DNA from: Streptomyces maremycinicus
GTDB lineage: Bacteria > Actinomycetota > Actinomycetes > Streptomycetales > Streptomycetaceae
Direction: 5' to 3'
NCBI RefSeq assembly: GCF_001184025.1
Contig: NZ_BBYG01000008.1
Span: 248,001-312,000, forward strand
Length of the DNA: 64,000 nt
Shown here: positions 12,867-21,663 of the stretch, piece by piece
Position numbering within the stretch: position 1 is the stretch's first letter
Layout of the letters: each line of letters opens with the position of its first letter
Notes under the pieces: model-generated
Database searches by the model: none
What the model saw: only the letters and a program-made list of their open reading frames with translations
Told to the model about the DNA's origin: nothing
Translations under genes and position numbers: made by a program

Positions 12867-14054
12867 TCAGGCGATCGGGTCGACGCGCAGGAAGATCGTG
12901 TCGAACGCGCAGGTGAAGCTCGCGTTGCTGGACCGGTGCATCGCGGTCACGGTGTAGGTCGAGCCGGCGGTGAGGGAGCCCAGGCGCAGCTGGGTGGACG
13001 TCGACTTGCTCACGGCGCCCGACCCGGAGGCGGCGCGCTCGTCGTCCGCCGCCCAGATCACCGTGGAGCCCAGGGTGACCTGCGGGGACATGTGCGCCTG
13101 CGCGGTCTCGCCGCCCGAGGACATCCGGGCGCCCAGACCGATGAGCACGGCGCCGGACGGCGGCGCGGTGAAGTTGAGCGTGAGCGCCGTGACGGCGGTG
13201 GAGGCCAGGGCGGCGGTGTACGTCGTCGAGGCGGTGGTCCCGGCGTCCAGCGACTGGGCGAACGCCGGCCCCGGCACGGCCGGCTGCCAGGCGCTGCCGT
13301 TCCAGCGCTGGAGCTGGCCGAGCGAGGAGTCGCGGTACTGGCCGGCATAGCCGCCGGTGGTCAGCACGCCGGCCGGGACGACCCCGCCGACGCCCTTGGG
13401 GTAGGGCACCCAGGCGGTGGAACTCCAGCGCTGGAGCGTGTCGTTGACGTCCCGGTAGTGGCCGGGGTAGCCGCCGGGGGCGGTGTCGTCGGAACGGGTC
13501 GGCAGGATGCCGCCGACCGGGACCGTGGTGGGGCGCAGATCGACGCGGGCGCTGTCCCAGTCGATGCCGCCGCTGCCCGCGCCGGCGTTCTTGGCGACGG
13601 CGACGGTGAACAGGACGAGCGAGGCGTCCGGCGCGGCGGGGGCGGCCGGGGTGGCGGCCGCGGTGCCCTTGACGATCTCCACGGCGGCCTCGGTGCGGCC
13701 GGAGCTGTCGTAGGCGTCGTCGTAGATCCGCAGGACGACGAGGTCGACGCGGCCGAACTGGGGGTCGCCGGCGTCGAAGGTGAGCGGGACCGGCTCGGTG
13801 ACGGCGACCGGGTAGGCGCCGCGGGCCACGGACGTCTGGACGACGGCGCGGCCCACTCCGACGCTGGCGGTCATGCCGCCGGCGGTGCCGTTCAGCCAGA
13901 GCCCGGTGACCCGGTACAGGCCGTTCTCGGAGCCGGGCAGGACACCCGAGCGCCCCTTGATGTCGGTGACCGGGGTGACCGCCCCGATCTGGGTGACCCG
14001 GGTGTCCTCCCGGGTCTGGCCGTCGGGCGACAGCCAGGCGGAACGTACGGCCAT
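12867..14054 (-). CDS. fibre-like paralogue 2 (two GQYRD modules)
   Basis: 395 aa. Same N-terminal region as its neighbours (SAWLSPDGQTREDTR, SGVLPGSENG, RIYDDAYDSSGRTEA). Two modules follow (GGYPGHYRD ... LQRWSSTAW and GGYAGQYRD ... LQRWNGSAW). The C-terminal domain of about 125 residues is unique: LTLNFTAPPSGAVLIGLGAR and SFTCAFDTIFLRV suggest a jelly-roll-like beta sandwich. Role inferred: alternative receptor-binding protein of the tail. Start ATG after GAAGGGAACCACC. Confidence 0.8.
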   Translation of the reverse strand: MAVRSAWLSPDGQTREDTRVTQIGAVTPVTDIKGRSGVLPGSENGLYRVTGLWLNGTAGGMTASVGVGRAVVQTSVARGAYPVAVTEPVPLTFDAGDPQFGRVDLVVLRIYDDAYDSSGRTEAAVEIVKGTAAATPAAPAAPDASLVLFTVAVAKNAGAGSGGIDWDSARVDLRPTTVPVGGILPTRSDDTAPGGYPGHYRDVNDTLQRWSSTAWVPYPKGVGGVVPAGVLTTGGYAGQYRDSSLGQLQRWNGSAWQPAVPGPAFAQSLDAGTTASTTYTAALASTAVTALTLNFTAPPSGAVLIGLGARMSSGGETAQAHMSPQVTLGSTVIWAADDERAASGSGAVSKSTSTQLRLGSLTAGSTYTVTAMHRSSNASFTCAFDTIFLRVDPIA

Positions 14055-14092
14055 GGTGGTTCCCTTCGTGAGGAGGCCCGCCGGCGGGCCGG

Positions 14093-15307
14093 CTAGGAGG
14101 CCGACTCGTAGGTGCCGTGGATCGAGAGGATGTCGTTGGCGGCCCAGGTGAACGGGGCCGACTTGTCCCAGGGGCTGGTGCCGGTCTTCAGGCTGTCGCG
14201 CAGCGAGCGGACGACACCGCCGTTGGCCACCGCGAGGAGCCCGCTGCCCTGGTACAGCAGGACGGCGGAGTCGTCGAAGGCCTCCGCGTTCAGGACCCGG
14301 CCGTCCAGCTTCCAGGCGGTGGAGACCGGTGCGGCCGGCAGCGAGAAGGACCAGTCGCCGTTGGCGTCCTGGGCGGACAGGTTGGTCGTCGAACCGATCT
14401 TGAGGTAGATCCGGAAGGTGACGACGGTGCCCGTCTTCACGTACGCCCCGGCCAGCGTGCCGTTGCCGATCGTGGGCGCCGTGCCGGTGTCGCAGCGCCA
14501 GACCGGGGTGTAGTTCGTCCAGGTCGGGACCGGCTGGTAGGTCACCCAGGCGGTGCCGTTCCAGCGCTGGAGCCCGGCCGGGGTGTCACGGTACTGGCCG
14601 GTGTAACTGGCCGTGGTGACCGCTCCGGAGGGGGCGATGCCGCCCAGCGCGCCGGGGTAGGACACCCAGGCGGAACCGTCCCAGCGCTGGAGGGCGCCCC
14701 CGGAGTCGCGGTACTGGCCCGGGTAGGCGCCGTTGCCGGTCTCGCCGTACACGGGCAGGATGCCGCCGACCGCGACGGTGGGCGTGCGCAGGTCGGTCAC
14801 GTCGGTGCTCCAGTTGATCCCGCCCTTGCCGGCGCTGATGCCGGCCCGGACGGCCACCTGGTAGACCGGCAGCGCGATCTCCGGGAGCGCGGGCACGACG
14901 GGGGTGGCCGCCGGAGTGCCCCGGACGATCTCCACGGCGGCCTTGGTGAACCCGGAGTCGTCGTACAGGTCGTCGTAGACGCGCAGGACGACGACGTCGA
15001 TCCGGCCGTAGGAGGCGTCGCCGTCGGCGAAGGTGAGGCCGATCGGCTCGGCCAGGGTGACCGGGTAGGCGCCCTGGTTGCTGTCGGCCTGGATGACGGC
15101 CCGGCCCTCGTGGACGGTGCCGGTCATGGTGCCCGCGCCGCCCTCCAGCCAGAAGCCGGCGAGGCGGTACTGGCCGTCGTAGGAGCCGGGCAGGATGCCG
15201 GAACGGACGTCCAGCGGGTTGGCCGGGGTGGTCGCGCCGAGCTGGGTCAGGCGGGTGTCCTCGCGGGTCTGGCCGATCTCGGCCACCCATGAGCTGCGCA
15301 GGTTCAT
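14093..15307 (-). CDS. fibre-like paralogue 3 (two GQYRD modules)
   Basis: 404 aa. Shared N-terminal region (SSWVAEIGQTREDTR, SGILPGSYDG, RVYDDLYDDSGFTKA). Two modules (GAYPGQYRD ... LQRWDGSAW and ASYTGQYRD ... LQRWNGTAW). The C-terminal domain of about 140 residues (NYTPVWRCDTGTAPTIGNGTLAG ending FTWAANDILSIHGTYESAS) looks like the tip domains seen in many phage tail proteins. It lies 38 bp from paralogue 2 in the same orientation. Confidence 0.8.
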   Translation of the reverse strand: MNLRSSWVAEIGQTREDTRLTQLGATTPANPLDVRSGILPGSYDGQYRLAGFWLEGGAGTMTGTVHEGRAVIQADSNQGAYPVTLAEPIGLTFADGDASYGRIDVVVLRVYDDLYDDSGFTKAAVEIVRGTPAATPVVPALPEIALPVYQVAVRAGISAGKGGINWSTDVTDLRTPTVAVGGILPVYGETGNGAYPGQYRDSGGALQRWDGSAWVSYPGALGGIAPSGAVTTASYTGQYRDTPAGLQRWNGTAWVTYQPVPTWTNYTPVWRCDTGTAPTIGNGTLAGAYVKTGTVVTFRIYLKIGSTTNLSAQDANGDWSFSLPAAPVSTAWKLDGRVLNAEAFDDSAVLLYQGSGLLAVANGGVVRSLRDSLKTGTSPWDKSAPFTWAANDILSIHGTYESAS

Positions 15308-15380
15308 CTGCTGGTCTCCCGTGGTCTTCGGAGGCGGACTCCGGGGGTGGGGAAAGGGAATGAGGGTCCGTCAGGGCGCG

Positions 15381-16697
15381 TCAGGACTTGAGCCATTCGG
15401 CGGCGAGGTTGGTGTAGTAGCCGGAGCCGCCGAGGGTGGTGATCGTCGAACCGGAGTTCTGGAGCCCGTAGAGCGCGAGCTTGTCGCCGGCCGCGCACCG
15501 GATCAGGGCGGTGCCGCCGACGGAGGTCGCGCCCGGGCCCGCGCCGATCAGCCAGGTCGCGCGGGCGACCCCGCCGCCGTTGAGGTAGACGCGGGCACCG
15601 CGCGAGCCCGAGGTGGACTCCGTGTACCAGGTGACATTGGCCGACACCCGCCACCAGCCGGCCCTCGGCACCGTGTAGGTGTTGGACCCCGACCAGCCGG
15701 CCGCGTCGTCCACGTCGGTGCTCTGCATGCTCATCTGGGTCCACGTGTTGTGGGCCACCGACTGCGAGACGGTCTGCGAGACGCTGAGCAGCACGGTGGT
15801 GCGGCCCTCCGCGTAACCCCAGGCCGAGCCGTTCCAGCGCTGGAGCAGACCGGCCGAGTCCTCGCGGTACTGGCCGGGGTAGGAGCCGGTCGCGACGGTG
15901 CCGGCGGGGGCGATGCCGCCGACGGACTTCGGGTACGCGACCCAGGCCTGGCCGTTCCAGCGCTGGAGCGGTCCGGTGGGGTCCTCCTGGTACTGGCCGG
16001 CGTAACTGCCGGCGGTGAGGGTCCCGGCCGGCGGGATCCCGCCGACGCCCTTGGGGTACGCGACCCAGGCGGTGCCGTCCCAGCGCTCCAGGACGCCCGC
16101 GTTGTCCCGGTACTGGCCGGCGTACGCGCCGTTGAAACCGGTGGCGGGGACGATGCCGCCCAGAGCCACCGTGGCGTAGCGCAGGCTGGTGACGGCGGAG
16201 TCCCAGGCCAGTCCGCCGGAGCCGGCCGACGCCCCGGCGGGCACCAGGATCCGGTAGAGCGGCAGGGTGCTGCCGTCGGGGCCCACCGGCTGCTGGGGCG
16301 TGGCCGCGGGGGTGCCCTTGACCAGCCGGACGCGTGCCACGGTGTCCGCGGTGCCGTCGTAGGTGCTGTCCTGGACGACGAGTTCGACCAGGTCGATCCG
16401 CTGGTGCGTGGGGTCGCCGTCGTCGATCGTCAGGCTCTCGGCCTCGGTCACCGCCACGGGGTAGGTGCCCTGGGTGGTCCGGCCGCCCTGCACGAAGGCG
16501 CGGCCGGTGCCGATCGTGCAGGTCATGGCCCCGGGGGCGCCGGTGAGGGCGAAGCCGCCGGGGACGATACCGCCGCGGGCCTTGAGCGGGACGTTCTCCG
16601 CGACCAGGGCGTTCGGGGTGAGCAGTCCGGAGAGGGTGACCCGGGTGTCCTCCCGGGTCTGGCCGGTCTCGGTGAGCCAGGCGGCTCGCACGGTCAT
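15381..16697 (-). CDS. fibre-like paralogue 4 (three GQYRD modules)
   Basis: 438 aa, first of the four to be transcribed, starting 4 bp after the Dit-like gene stops. N-terminal region AAWLTETGQTREDTR ... GTYPVAVTE. Three modules follow: GAYAGQYRD-LERWDGTAW, GSYAGQYQE-LQRWNGQAW and GSYPGQYRE-LQRWNGSAW. The C-terminal domain (VPRAGWWRVSANVTWY ... GSTITTLGGSGYY) resembles C1q/TNF-like or jelly-roll tips. Tail receptor-binding role is inferred. Confidence 0.8.
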   Translation of the reverse strand: MTVRAAWLTETGQTREDTRVTLSGLLTPNALVAENVPLKARGGIVPGGFALTGAPGAMTCTIGTGRAFVQGGRTTQGTYPVAVTEAESLTIDDGDPTHQRIDLVELVVQDSTYDGTADTVARVRLVKGTPAATPQQPVGPDGSTLPLYRILVPAGASAGSGGLAWDSAVTSLRYATVALGGIVPATGFNGAYAGQYRDNAGVLERWDGTAWVAYPKGVGGIPPAGTLTAGSYAGQYQEDPTGPLQRWNGQAWVAYPKSVGGIAPAGTVATGSYPGQYREDSAGLLQRWNGSAWGYAEGRTTVLLSVSQTVSQSVAHNTWTQMSMQSTDVDDAAGWSGSNTYTVPRAGWWRVSANVTWYTESTSGSRGARVYLNGGGVARATWLIGAGPGATSVGGTALIRCAAGDKLALYGLQNSGSTITTLGGSGYYTNLAAEWLKS

Positions 16698-16701
16698 GGG
16701 G

Positions 16702-17622
16702 TCACCACTCCGCTTCTCGCCAGCGCACCGTCATCTGGGCGCCGGTGCCGTAGGTGTCGGGCCGGAAGGCCAGCTGGGCGCGGCCGGGGGCGAACGCGAA
16801 GAGTTCCTCGGGGCTGCTGTCCGCGGCCGCGGTGTGCCGGCGGGAGGCGGTGCCGTTGAGGGTGACCGTGCCGGCGGCGGTGTCGACGACGAGCTCGTCG
16901 CCGGCGGCCAGCGCGATCTCGTAGCGCAGCCGCTGCGCCGACGTCCGGTCGGTCACCGTCGGTTTGGTGCACGGGCCGGTGAAGGTGATCACCGGGTGGG
17001 TGGGCGCGGAGCCGCCGTTGTCGGCGTTGACGTCCCCCGTGGAGGCCGCCTGGCCCCAGTACAGCGGCCAGGTCAGCGGCCAGGTCAGACCGCTCTCCGG
17101 CTGCGGTGCGCCGGTGACCGCGGTCTGCTCGGTGACCGAGTAGCGGCGCGGGTCGGTGGCGTACCACTGCACGGAGGCGCGCGAGACGCCCTGTGTGGTG
17201 TACGTCCGGTCGGCGGCCAGCACCCGCTGGCTCACCCGGGCCCGTACGGCCAGCGTCTCGCCGTGCAGCCGCACCGCCAGCCAGCGCTCCGCGTCGCCGA
17301 GCAGCAGGGCCTGGCGCAGGACGCGGGTGGCGGTCAGCGAGGAGGCGGTGTCGTCCTGCGCCGGTACGGTCCACACCGTGCCGCCGACTCGGCGCGGCTT
17401 GGCGTAGCGGGCGCCCGGCCAGGCGCCGTGCGCGGTGGGGTGGTCGGCGTCGGAGGAGTCGTACTCCGGCAGGTCCTCCCAGCCGCTGAGGCCGCCGCGG
17501 TCGATCTCGTAGGAGGTGCCGGGGCCCATCAGCAGTCCGGCCCACTGCATCTGCCCGTCGCGGGTGATGAGTGAGCCGGGAGGCACGTCGTCGGTGTGTT
17601 CGGTTGTCGTGATCTCGGCCAT
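16702..17622 (-). CDS. distal tail (Dit-like) protein
   Basis: 306 aa. Start taken at the ATG with TGAGGTGA 8 nt upstream; a GTG four codons earlier has a weaker site. The N-terminal half (MQWAGLLMGPGTSYEIDRG ... LRQALLLGDAERWLAVRLHGETLAVRARV) and the RASVQWYATDPRRY motif are typical of siphovirus distal tail proteins, which form the ring joining the tube to the tip. The C-terminal part is beta-rich. It lies directly after the tape-measure genes, the classical position. This is one of the best arguments for a non-contractile tail. Confidence 0.85.
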   Translation of the reverse strand: MAEITTTEHTDDVPPGSLITRDGQMQWAGLLMGPGTSYEIDRGGLSGWEDLPEYDSSDADHPTAHGAWPGARYAKPRRVGGTVWTVPAQDDTASSLTATRVLRQALLLGDAERWLAVRLHGETLAVRARVSQRVLAADRTYTTQGVSRASVQWYATDPRRYSVTEQTAVTGAPQPESGLTWPLTWPLYWGQAASTGDVNADNGGSAPTHPVITFTGPCTKPTVTDRTSAQRLRYEIALAAGDELVVDTAAGTVTLNGTASRRHTAAADSSPEELFAFAPGRAQLAFRPDTYGTGAQMTVRWREAEW

Positions 17623-17641
17623 GGCGGCCGTCACCTCACTC

Positions 17642-18931
17642 TCATGTGCGGGCGTGGGCGGAGGCGAGGAAGAGCAGGTCTTCCGCGGTGCCGCGGGGGC
17701 CCGTGCCCGCGCTCTCGTGGAACTCCTTGACCCGGTGGGCCGGTCGGTGCGCCGGTGCGCCGGTGCGCCGGGCGAGCGCCCGCTGCCGCTCCAGGGTGGT
17801 CAGCGGCAGCACCCGGCCCGCGCCCCGGGACGCGCCGGGGACGGCGATGCCGCCCTCCGCGAGCATCGGGATCTTGTCCAGGTGGATGCCGAACTTCTTG
17901 CCGAGGATCGAGAAGCTCAGGGAGTTGAGCCCGTCGATGACCCAGTTGGCGAAGGCGATGAGCCCGGTGATCGGCCCCTTGACCACACCGGCGACGGTCT
18001 GCGCGCCGGTGGTCACGAACTTCCCCATCGCGCCCAGGGTGCTGGAGGTGGCCTCCTTGATCCGGGTGAACATCCGGGGGATGTCCTTGCTGATCCAGTC
18101 CAGCGCCGGTTTCACCGCGTCCTTGAACCCCCGCCAGAGCGACGACACCTTGCCGCTGAGCGCTCGGGTGTCGCCGGTGGTCAGTGCCCTGAGGACGGCG
18201 AAGCCGGTACCGAGGAGCGTGCCGATGACGGTGAGCGCGGTGGTGATGACGGCCAGGTAGCCGGTGACGTACGTGTTCACCGCGCTCGCGATCGCCTTGA
18301 GCAGCGGGGTCATGAGGGTCAGGTAGCCCTCGACGTACTTCAGGACGAGGGTGGCGAGCTGTTCCATCAGCCGTTGGCCGGTCTCGGAGTTCAGCGCCAG
18401 GTCCATCAGCCAGCCGGCCACCGGGAGGAGCAGGCCGGTGACGAACCCGATCGGGTTGGCACGGGTGAGGGCGTTGACGATCAGCATCACGCCGGAGCCG
18501 ATGGTCATGGCGGTGCCGAAGGCGCCCATCAGGTCGCCGAGCACCCCGGAGGCCTCGATGAGCGCGCCGACGACGGCGAAGGCGCCACCGAGGGCGGACT
18601 TGACGGCGCCGAGTGACGTGCCGGCGCCCTTGGCGCGGGTGCCGGCCGAGGTGATGCCGGAGGCGGCTTCGGCGGCGGTCCGCCCGGTCTTCGCGACGGA
18701 GCGGCTCGCGGCGTCGGCGCCGGTCTTCAGCTGACGTACGGCGGTGGCGCCCTGGGCGGCGGCGGAACGGACGGCGTCGACGCCGGTGGCGGCGCTCCTG
18801 ATCCGGCCGACGAGGGTGCGCGCGGTCGCGGTGCTCTGTCCCAGCCCGGTCCGGAAGGCCTGGAGGGCCGGTGCCACCCCGGCGAACAGGTCGGCCGCCC
18901 CGCCTCCCGCAGGCAGCGCGGCGGCGCTCAT
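17642..18931 (-). CDS. tape-measure-like protein B
   Basis: 429 aa, Ala/Gly/Thr-rich and helical, with several hydrophobic stretches (about 110-190 and 215-260) and no signal peptide. Near the C-terminus DKIPMLAEGGIAVPGAS is the conserved tape-measure ending, shared with the neighbour gene. Tape measures fill the tube and set tail length. It overlaps the first tape-measure gene by 4 nt (ATGA) and precedes the Dit-like gene. At about 400 aa it would give a short tail if tail length scales as in known phages. Confidence 0.8.
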   Translation of the reverse strand: MSAAALPAGGGAADLFAGVAPALQAFRTGLGQSTATARTLVGRIRSAATGVDAVRSAAAQGATAVRQLKTGADAASRSVAKTGRTAAEAASGITSAGTRAKGAGTSLGAVKSALGGAFAVVGALIEASGVLGDLMGAFGTAMTIGSGVMLIVNALTRANPIGFVTGLLLPVAGWLMDLALNSETGQRLMEQLATLVLKYVEGYLTLMTPLLKAIASAVNTYVTGYLAVITTALTVIGTLLGTGFAVLRALTTGDTRALSGKVSSLWRGFKDAVKPALDWISKDIPRMFTRIKEATSSTLGAMGKFVTTGAQTVAGVVKGPITGLIAFANWVIDGLNSLSFSILGKKFGIHLDKIPMLAEGGIAVPGASRGAGRVLPLTTLERQRALARRTGAPAHRPAHRVKEFHESAGTGPRGTAEDLLFLASAHART

Positions 18932-20121
18932 CCGCGTGCCTTCGCCAGGAACATCAGCGCGTCGGCGGTCCGCTGCGGGCTGCTGCTCTCGGCCGCGTAG
19001 TAGTGCTCGATGTGCAGCGCGCCGCCCGCCCCGGCGGCCCCGGCGTAGGCCGGCCCCTGGGCGGCGGCCCGCCGCAGCAAGCGGTCCAGCTTGCTCAGCG
19101 GCAGGACGGCCTCCGCCTCACCGGCTTCGGCGAGGATCGCCGGGACACCGCCGGAGCGGGGCATGACGACACCGCCGGTGGCCAGCATCGGGATCCTCGG
19201 CAGGCTGACGCCGAAGGTCTTGCCGCCGACGCCCGGGACCCAGCCCGGGATCGACACCTTGATGCCGTTGAGGGCGCCGATCGCGCGGTTGATGATGCCG
19301 ATGACCGCGTTGATCGGGCCCTTCACCGCGCTCTTGATGCCGTCGAAGGCCCGGCCGGCGATGCCCTTGAGGCCGCCCCAGATGCTGGACAGCTTGTCCT
19401 TGACGGCCTTGAAGGCGTTCGGGATCGCGGACTTGACCCAGTTGACGACCGGCGAGATGACGGCCTTGATGCCCTTCCAGACGCTGGAGACGACCGTCTT
19501 GATCGCGTTCAGCGCGGTGGTGATGACCTTCTTCCAGATGGCCACGTAGGTCTTGATCACCGTGGCGACGGCCTTGACGACGGCCGAGATCGCCGTCTTG
19601 ATGCCGTTCCAGACCGACTTGATGAGTTTGGCGGCGTTCTTCATGATCGGCCCGATGGCCTTCATGACGGTGCCGATCACGGACTTGATGACGTCGAAGG
19701 CGGTCTTGAGGACCTTCTGCATGGTCTTCGACTTGGTCGCCATGTCGACGACCTTCTCGATGAGCGGTGCGAGCAGGTCCATGAGCATGCCGAAGAAGTT
19801 GCCCTTCATCGACTTGTTCATTTTGTCCTGGCCCTTGGCCGCCTTGCTCGCCCCGGACTCGTACTTGCCGAGATTCGTCCCGGCGGCGGAACCGGTCTTC
19901 CCGGCCTTCCCGAGCGATTTCTCGGCCTGGTCGGAGGCGGTCTTGAGCTTCTTCAGCTCATCGCCGGAGTTCTGGGCGGACGACTTGAGGTTCTTGAGCC
20001 CGGAATCCGCGGCGCGAGCCTTGTCACCGATTTCCTTGGCGGCCGTGCCGGCGGCCGTGGACTTCCCTTTGAAGTCCGCAAGAGCGCTGGAGGTTCTCTT
20101 CAGCGACTGTACGAGAGACAT
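18928..20121 (-). CDS. tape-measure-like protein A
   Basis: 397 aa. The N-terminal 130 residues are Lys/Ala-rich and probably coiled coil (LKNLKSSAQNSGDELKKL). The middle has the periodic aromatic pattern of tape measures (KSVWNGIKTAISAVVKAV, SSVWKGIKAVISPVVNWV, SSIWGGLKGIAGRAF). The end has IPMLATGGVVMPRSGG and LAEAGEAEAVLPLSKLD, the hallmark tape-measure C-terminus. Two such genes in tandem are unusual; they may assemble together or one may be a duplicated, diverged copy. Confidence 0.85.
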   Translation of the reverse strand: MSLVQSLKRTSSALADFKGKSTAAGTAAKEIGDKARAADSGLKNLKSSAQNSGDELKKLKTASDQAEKSLGKAGKTGSAAGTNLGKYESGASKAAKGQDKMNKSMKGNFFGMLMDLLAPLIEKVVDMATKSKTMQKVLKTAFDVIKSVIGTVMKAIGPIMKNAAKLIKSVWNGIKTAISAVVKAVATVIKTYVAIWKKVITTALNAIKTVVSSVWKGIKAVISPVVNWVKSAIPNAFKAVKDKLSSIWGGLKGIAGRAFDGIKSAVKGPINAVIGIINRAIGALNGIKVSIPGWVPGVGGKTFGVSLPRIPMLATGGVVMPRSGGVPAILAEAGEAEAVLPLSKLDRLLRRAAAQGPAYAGAAGAGGALHIEHYYAAESSSPQRTADALMFLAKARG

Positions 20122-20139
20122 GTTCCCTCAATTCGTTGG

Positions 20140-20823
20140 TCAGGCGCCCAGGCCGTCGAGCGCGGAGGCGAGCGCGTCCACGGCGTCGCGCACTTTGCCG
20201 ACGTCCTTGGCCACGGGGCCGATCCGAGGTTCCTTGGCGTCGATTCCCTTGTGGTTCTTGGGGAGCCCATCTCGGTTGTTCCGGGCGTCGCGTGCCGAGT
20301 CGCGCGCCTTCTTCAGAACGTCCTCGATCCTGTCGACCCGCTCCGGTAGTTTTTTGAGGGTTTTCTCGAATTCGTCCTTGAGTGTTTTCGCGTCGGCCTT
20401 CCGCTGCTTCTCCGCCGCCAGCTCCGCCTTGGCCTGCGCGCTGAACAGTGCCAGCGTGTTGGCTTTCGCGATCTTGAAACCCTCGACGACGTCCTTCAGT
20501 TTCCATTCCTTGACGAGGGTGAGGTCGACTTTGAGAAGCTGCATGTCGAATTTGACAAGCTGAAGTGCGCCGACGGCGCCGATGATCATCCAGCGAGTCA
20601 CTTTTATCTTTTCTTGCAACTTCTGGATCTCGGCGGTATGGGTTGCGACGTCGTTCTTGAGTTTCGCAGCGGCGGGATTGGTCATCTGCTCCAGATCGAT
20701 GATCCGCTGGAGAACGGATCTGGGGTTTCCCAAGGGTGACCCCAGTTCCTTCTTGATGTCCTTGATGTCGCTCTCGGCTGTTTTGAGGTCCCCGTCGAGA
20801 GTGGGGAGATCTCGATTGGCCAT
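20140..20823 (-). CDS. coiled-coil tail-cluster protein
   Basis: 227 aa. Lys/Asp/Glu-rich, long helices with heptad-like spacing (DLKTAESDIKDIKKEL, AEIQKLQEKIKV, TLKDEFEKTLKKLPERVDRIEDVLKKA). One possible membrane or buried helix lies at about residues 80-96 (RWMIIGAVGALQLVKF). Codon use is less GC-rich than its neighbours. It lies 18 bp before tape-measure A, so it may act as a third tape-measure segment or a tail-completion factor. No family recognised. Confidence 0.75.
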   Translation of the reverse strand: MANRDLPTLDGDLKTAESDIKDIKKELGSPLGNPRSVLQRIIDLEQMTNPAAAKLKNDVATHTAEIQKLQEKIKVTRWMIIGAVGALQLVKFDMQLLKVDLTLVKEWKLKDVVEGFKIAKANTLALFSAQAKAELAAEKQRKADAKTLKDEFEKTLKKLPERVDRIEDVLKKARDSARDARNNRDGLPKNHKGIDAKEPRIGPVAKDVGKVRDAVDALASALDGLGA

Positions 20824-20845
20824 GCGTCCTCCCTGGACAACAGGA

Positions 20846-20872
20846 AGGGCCCGGCTGCCGGAGCCGGGCCCT
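20846..20872 (-). terminator. hairpin after the DUF3592-like gene
   Basis: An 11-bp perfect stem (AGGGCCCGGCT / AGCCGGGCCCT) with a 5-nt loop between the DUF3592-like gene and the coiled-coil gene. It may split the SOS-box transcript from the tape-measure genes or allow only partial read-through. Confidence 0.5.
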
Positions 20873-20903
20873 CTTCGGATGTGGCGGGTGTGCGGGTGTG
20901 GTC

Positions 20904-21332
20904 TCAGAACGTGTCCGCGAGGATCAGCCATGTGGTGGCGGCCAGGCCGAGGCAGCCGGCGCACAGCGAGAGGATCTCGGTCGTTCTGAGCCGCCCCGGC
21001 AGGACGGAGGGGAGAGTGAAGACGCTCGGTGCCGCTGGGTCGTAGAGGACCTCGGTGATGTCGCCCTCCTGTATGCCGCGGGGCAGATGGCGGACAGCTT
21101 CGCTCGTCTCCGCCGTCACCTCGCTGCCGTCGGGCAGGGCGAAGGTCACCACGGCGTAGTAGAGCTCGTGGCCGTCCTCCTCCCTCGCCTCGCGGAAGCG
21201 GACCAGTTCCGCGGTCGTCCTGACTCCGCGCAGCCGCAGACGGCATCGGCTCATGGCCTGGACCGCCATCAGTACGCAGAGGGTGCCGGTCGTCGCGGCG
21301 ACGAAGCTGCCGCCCAGCTGCTCGATCGTCAT
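20904..21332 (-). CDS. DUF3592-like membrane protein
   Basis: 142 aa. An N-terminal hydrophobic helix (about 9-27) and a C-terminal one (about 120-139) flank a soluble beta-rich segment (VRTTAELVRFREAREEDGHELYYAVVTFALPDGSEVTAET). This is the DUF3592 layout: a cell-surface or membrane domain of unknown function common in Streptomyces. It is not a normal tail gene. Its place between the SOS box and the tape measures makes an immunity or membrane-anchoring role possible, but this is a guess. Confidence 0.7.
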   Translation of the reverse strand: MTIEQLGGSFVAATTGTLCVLMAVQAMSRCRLRLRGVRTTAELVRFREAREEDGHELYYAVVTFALPDGSEVTAETSEAVRHLPRGIQEGDITEVLYDPAAPSVFTLPSVLPGRLRTTEILSLCAGCLGLAATTWLILADTF

Positions 21333-21375
21333 GCCGGGACCGTACTCGCCGGGAGTGCCGCGGTTCCGGCGGTCT

Positions 21376-21591
21376 TCAGGATCGGCCTCGACGGGGATGC
21401 CGGGAGCGCCCCGCCTCCGTCAGGGCGTCCGACCAGCCGGCGGCGTAAGCGCGGGACTCCCGGGCGAGCAGCTCTTCGTACACCCGGTCCAGCAGGGCCT
21501 CGCGGTCGGGAGGCGTGGTGTGCAGGAGGTGGGCGAGGCGGGTGTAGGTATCGATCGGCTGCTTCGGGGAGTTGCTCGTGCCAGTCGCCAT
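21376..21591 (-). CDS. small protein with AYxAGW motif
   Basis: 71 aa; ATG preceded by a GGAAAGCAG site. Helical and charged: LLHTTPPDREALLDRVYEEL followed by RESRAYAAGWSDALTEAG. The AYxAGWxD motif also occurs in the divergent plus-strand gene at 21910, so the two are related. Its start lies about 73 bp from the SOS box, and TACACT (minus strand) inside that box gives a good -10. No known family. Confidence 0.6.
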   Translation of the reverse strand: MATGTSNSPKQPIDTYTRLAHLLHTTPPDREALLDRVYEELLARESRAYAAGWSDALTEAGRSRHPRRGRS

Positions 21592-21663
21592 GTCGGCCTG
21601 CTTTCCGGTCTGTCCGCTGGGCTGTGGTACAGGTGGCGCCTCTGAGGCGTTCGAAACGCGTGT

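Noticed and set aside
9869..16859. Large plus-strand open frames opposite the fibre genes
   Set aside because: Gly/Arg/Val-rich shadows of the minus-strand genes, with no starts that make sense and no domains.
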